Assembly (NCBI GenBank): GCA_019120525.1
Contig: DWUW01000320.1
Coordinates: 1-7,125, forward strand
Direction: 5' to 3'
Length of the DNA stretch: 7,125 bases
Source of the DNA: Candidatus Eisenbergiella stercorigallinarum
Lineage (GTDB): Bacteria > Bacillota > Clostridia > Lachnospirales > Lachnospiraceae
Positions 5,177-7,125 of the stretch are shown here, in pieces. Position 1 is the first letter of the stretch. Each line of letters begins with the position of its first letter. The notes under the pieces are model-generated. The model searched no databases and had not been told where the DNA came from. It saw only the letters and a list, made by a program, of their open reading frames with translations. The position numbers and the translations under genes are program-made.

Positions 5177-6541
5177 TATTCCCAGGCCATAGCTCTCCTT
5201 TTTATCCAGGTAACGTTTGAGGACGATGTAGCAGATCAGGTGGCAGGCGGCGGTAACGGCCCAGGACACCGGATAGGACAGATACAGGACGAACAGGGTG
5301 CGGTCCCACTGGAACACGGTGAAGATCCACAGGATCCGCAGGCCGCAGGCTCCGGCGATGGAGACCAGCATGGGAAGGATGGCGTAGTTCAAGCCGCGCA
5401 GGCTTCCCACCAGCACGTCCATCATGCCGCAGAGGAAATAGGTGGTGCAGATCACGCCCATCCGGATCAGGCCGTATTGGATGACCTCGGCGTCGGTGGA
5501 ATAGATCAGGAGCAGCTTGTCGCCGAACAGGTACGCCAGGTTCCCGAAGGAGCAGCCTACGATAAAAACAAGGATCTCGCACAGGATCAGGATGCGGGTG
5601 ATCCGCTTTTTGTTTCCCGCGCCGTAGTTCTGGCTGGTGAAGCTGATGGAGGTCTGATGGAAGGCGTTCATGGCGGTATAGATGAAGCCCTCGATGTTGC
5701 TGGCAGCCGTATTTCCCGCCATGGCCACGGAGCCGAAGGAATTGACGGAGGACTGGATCAGCACGTTGGAGATGGAAAAGATCGCGCCCTGCATTCCCGC
5801 GGGAAGGCCGATGCGGATCATCAGGATCAGGCGGGTTTTATGGATCTTCAGTTTGTTCAGGTGCAGGCGGTACATGCCTTCCTCGCGGATCAGGCAGCGC
5901 AGGACCAGAAGGGCGGAAATGCACTGGGAGATCACGGTGGCGATGGCCACGCCGGCGACGCCCATATGGAAAACGATGACGAAGACCAGGTTCAGGATGA
6001 CGTTCACCACGCCGGAGGCGAACAGGAAGTACAGGGGGCGTTTGGTGTCGCCCACCGCCCGCAGGATGGCCGCGCCGAAGTTGTAGAGCATGGTGGCGGG
6101 CATACCGACGAAATAGATCCGCATGTACAGCGTCGCCTGATCCAGCACGTCGTCCGGCGTGCCCATGAGGGTCAGAAGCGGCTTTGCCAGAAGGACGCCG
6201 ATGAAAATCAGGATCACGCCGCACACCAGGCTTAGCAGTACGGAGGTGTGCACCGTTTCGCTCACGGCCTTTTCCTGCTTCGCGCCGATGTAGTTGGCGC
6301 AGAGCACATTGGTGCCCACGGAAAGGCCGATGAAGACGTTCACCAGCAGGTTGATCAGGGAACTGGTGCTTCCCACCGCGGCGAGGGCCTGGTGCCCGGC
6401 GAACCGTCCTGCCACAATGATGTCCGCGGCGTTGAAAAGAAGCTGCAGGATGCCGGAAAACATGAGCGGGATGGCAAAGCGGAGCAGCTTTCCGGTCAGC
6501 GGCCCGTTGCACATGTCGATTTCATAGGACTTTGTTTTCAT
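5174..6541 (-). CDS. MATE family efflux transporter
   Basis: A 455-residue cation/drug antiporter-type membrane protein of the usual MATE length (about 450). It has twelve predicted hydrophobic segments in two pseudo-repeats. The repeats are visible as matching loops: NVLCANYIGAKQEKAV (about 78-93) against SISFTSQNYGAGNKKRI (about 298-314), and AILRAVGDTKRPLYF (about 158-172) against GSLRGLNYAILPM (about 379-391). The first helix region (ADIIVAGRF, residues 39-47) carries the conserved Asp. Such proteins expel cationic compounds using a Na+ or H+ gradient; the substrate cannot be predicted. The start is ATG at 6541-6539 with GGGAGG (6560-6555) 13 nt upstream, a rather long spacing. The gene is divergent from clpB, has its own promoter candidate in the shared region, and ends in the hairpin at 5142-5176. 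A long open frame on the opposite strand through this gene is a by-product. Confidence 0.92.
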   Translation of the reverse strand: MKTKSYEIDMCNGPLTGKLLRFAIPLMFSGILQLLFNAADIIVAGRFAGHQALAAVGSTSSLINLLVNVFIGLSVGTNVLCANYIGAKQEKAVSETVHTSVLLSLVCGVILIFIGVLLAKPLLTLMGTPDDVLDQATLYMRIYFVGMPATMLYNFGAAILRAVGDTKRPLYFLFASGVVNVILNLVFVIVFHMGVAGVAIATVISQCISALLVLRCLIREEGMYRLHLNKLKIHKTRLILMIRIGLPAGMQGAIFSISNVLIQSSVNSFGSVAMAGNTAASNIEGFIYTAMNAFHQTSISFTSQNYGAGNKKRITRILILCEILVFIVGCSFGNLAYLFGDKLLLIYSTDAEVIQYGLIRMGVICTTYFLCGMMDVLVGSLRGLNYAILPMLVSIAGACGLRILWIFTVFQWDRTLFVLYLSYPVSWAVTAACHLICYIVLKRYLDKKESYGLGI

Positions 6542-6592
6542 GATTCAGAAGGATCCTCCCTTTTGTATGATCTGATGCGGCGTCTGTGTGAC

Positions 6593-6609
6593 TTTACATA
6601 AATTTTACA
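6593..6609. promoter_or_regulatory. Tandem TTTACA repeats, 11-bp period (candidate operator)
   Basis: TTTACA (6593-6598) and TTTACA (6604-6609) are separated by 5 nt; both are also followed by T. Direct repeats one helical turn apart are the usual binding form of OmpR/PhoB-type response regulators, and Gram-positive PhoP sites have TT-A-CA half-sites at this period. The pair lies over the -10 box and predicted start of the MATE promoter, which would suit repression. The identity of any regulator is unknown. Confidence 0.4.
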
Positions 6610-6630
6610 TCGGCCGGAGGGGCGGGACAA
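6602..6630 (-). promoter_or_regulatory. Sigma-A-type promoter for the MATE gene
   Basis: On the minus strand TTGTCC (6630-6625, 4 of 6) and TAAAAT (6607-6602, 5 of 6) are separated by 17 nt. Transcription would start near 6595, leaving a leader of about 54 nt before the ATG. The -10 box overlaps the tandem TTTACA repeats. Confidence 0.5.
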
Positions 6631-6678
6631 GAGAAAGAATTCTTTTTTTAAAGAGGGGCAAAAAGAAAAGAAAACGGG

Positions 6679-6707
6679 TTGACAGAAGACTGCCATTCTG
6701 TTATATT
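6679..6707 (+). promoter_or_regulatory. Strong sigma-A-type promoter for clpB
   Basis: TTGACA (6679-6684, 6 of 6) and TATATT (6702-6707, 5 of 6) are spaced by 17 nt. The start of transcription would be near 6714, giving a leader of about 68 nt. Confidence 0.8.
6682..6701. promoter_or_regulatory. Dyad 1 in the clpB promoter spacer (ACAGAA-N8-TTCTGT)
   Basis: Perfect 6-bp inverted arms, ACAGAA (6682-6687) and TTCTGT (6696-6701), lie around 8 nt. The dyad overlaps the end of the -35 box and fills the spacer up to the -10 box, so a bound protein would affect RNA polymerase directly. Confidence 0.45.
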
Positions 6708-6713
6708 CTTACT

Positions 6714-6739
6714 AGAACAGATAAAACAATATCTGTTTT
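6714..6739. promoter_or_regulatory. Dyad 2 at the clpB transcription start (ACAGAT-N8-ATCTGT)
   Basis: ACAGAT (6717-6722) and ATCTGT (6731-6736) repeat the 6-8-6 geometry of dyad 1, 35 bp further on. The symmetry extends to AACAGATA/TATCTGTT (6716-6723 and 6730-6737) and, with one wobble, to 6714-6739. It could be an operator or a 5'-end RNA hairpin with a 6-nt loop. Confidence 0.45.
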
Positions 6740-6781
6740 CTTTCATGAAAAAAGACAACGAACTTTCAGGAGGGCTTGTGT

Positions 6782-7125
6782 ATGAACATTTCCAAATTTA
6801 CACAGAAATCCATGGAAGCCGTGGAACGGTGCCAGAAGCTGGCTTACGAATACGGCAACCAGGAGATTGAGGAAGAACATCTGCTCTACGGCCTCCTTAC
6901 CATAGAAGACAGCCTGATTTTAAAGCTGATCGAGAAAATGGGGATTCAGAAGGAGCATTTTGTAAACAGGGCGAAGGAAGCCATTGAGAAGCGTGTGAAG
7001 GTGCAGGGCGGCCAGGTGTATGTGGGCAAGGACCTGAACGTGGTCCTGACCTCGGCGGAGGACGAGGCGAAGCAGATGGGAGACGAATACGTTTCCGTGG
7101 AGCATCTGTTCCTGTCCATGATCCG
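6782..7125 (+). CDS. clpB: ATP-dependent disaggregase ClpB, N-terminal part (runs off window)
   Basis: The first 114 codons of a Clp/Hsp100 ATPase, cut by the end of the window. The visible part is nearly all of the Clp_N domain: its two helical repeats are marked by EEEHLLYGLL (residues 30-39) and VSVEHLFLSMI (about 104-114). The opening MNISKFTQKSMEAVERCQ is typical of clostridial ClpB and unlike ClpC. ClpB acts as a cytoplasmic hexamer that pulls proteins out of aggregates together with DnaK; a full protein is about 860 residues, and its two AAA+ modules should follow beyond 7125. AGGAGG (6768-6773) is 8 nt before the ATG. It has a near-consensus sigma-A promoter with two dyads over it. 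Neither a CIRCE element (HrcA) nor the CtsR heptad repeat, the usual heat-shock controls for this gene class, is seen upstream. ClpB rather than ClpC or ClpE is likely but would be settled by the missing middle domain. Confidence 0.88.
   Translation, partial: MNISKFTQKSMEAVERCQKLAYEYGNQEIEEEHLLYGLLTIEDSLILKLIEKMGIQKEHFVNRAKEAIEKRVKVQGGQVYVGKDLNVVLTSAEDEAKQMGDEYVSVEHLFLSMI

Noticed and set aside
5135..6235. 366-codon plus-strand open frame opposite the MATE gene
   Set aside because: Its composition (Asp, His, Gln, Gly) is what the reverse complement of a hydrophobic membrane-protein gene gives; it has no domain features, while the minus-strand frame is a full-length MATE protein.
6634..6645. 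Palindrome AAAGAATTCTTT with an adjoining T-run, considered as a terminator
   Set aside because: It is AT-rich with no loop, and lies between two divergent promoters where no transcript is expected to end.
6611..6781. CIRCE or CtsR heat-shock operator upstream of clpB
   Set aside because: Neither TTAGCACTC-N9-GAGTGCTAA nor a GGTCAAA-type heptad repeat is present in this stretch.

Overview
This window looks like chromosomal DNA from a GC-rich, spore-forming member of the Clostridia, most likely a gut Lachnospiraceae-type Bacillota. The reasons are strong AGGAGG ribosome-binding sites, TTGACA/TATAAT promoters with 17-nt spacers, intrinsic terminators, a clostridial-type ClpB N-terminus, and a collagen-like spore-surface protein preceded by a sigma-K-like promoter. 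The genus cannot be fixed from the sequence alone.

Layout from left to right: (1) a small lipoprotein (59-409, +) whose mature part is almost entirely Ala/Thr/Glu repeat, followed by two tandem hairpins, the second a clear intrinsic terminator; (2) a cytoplasmic GH39 glycosidase of beta-xylosidase type (655-2310, +) with its own sigma-A-type promoter; (3) a GT2 glycosyltransferase with a TPR-like C-terminal half (2402-3514, +); (4) a BclA-like protein (3681-4544, +) with an Arg/Cys-rich head, 33 uninterrupted Gly-X-Y triplets and a C-terminal globular domain; (5) a convergent PAP2-family membrane phosphatase (4592-5107, -) with a TTG start inside a hairpin; (6) a MATE-family efflux transporter (5174-6541, -), ending in a 15-bp hairpin that contains its stop codon; (7) a divergent 240-nt promoter region; (8) the first 114 codons of clpB (6782 to the window end, +).

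The most interesting part is 2338-4544. The glycosyltransferase lies directly upstream of a collagen-like protein with 26 threonines in the Y position of its triplets, which are plausible O-glycan acceptors. The collagen-like gene has an exact match to the sigma-K consensus (AC-N17-CATANNNTA), and the glycosyltransferase has the same pattern with one mismatch. Together they suggest a late mother-cell module that makes and glycosylates an exosporium or spore-surface filament, comparable in layout to sgtA-bclA3 of Clostridioides difficile. The function is inferred and untested.

Other observations are two dyads of identical geometry (ACAGAW-N8-WTCTGT) across the clpB promoter, where CIRCE and CtsR sites would be expected but are not seen; tandem TTTACA repeats with an 11-bp period over the proposed MATE promoter; and a collagen-gene leader in which one 5' arm can pair with either of two near-identical downstream arms.
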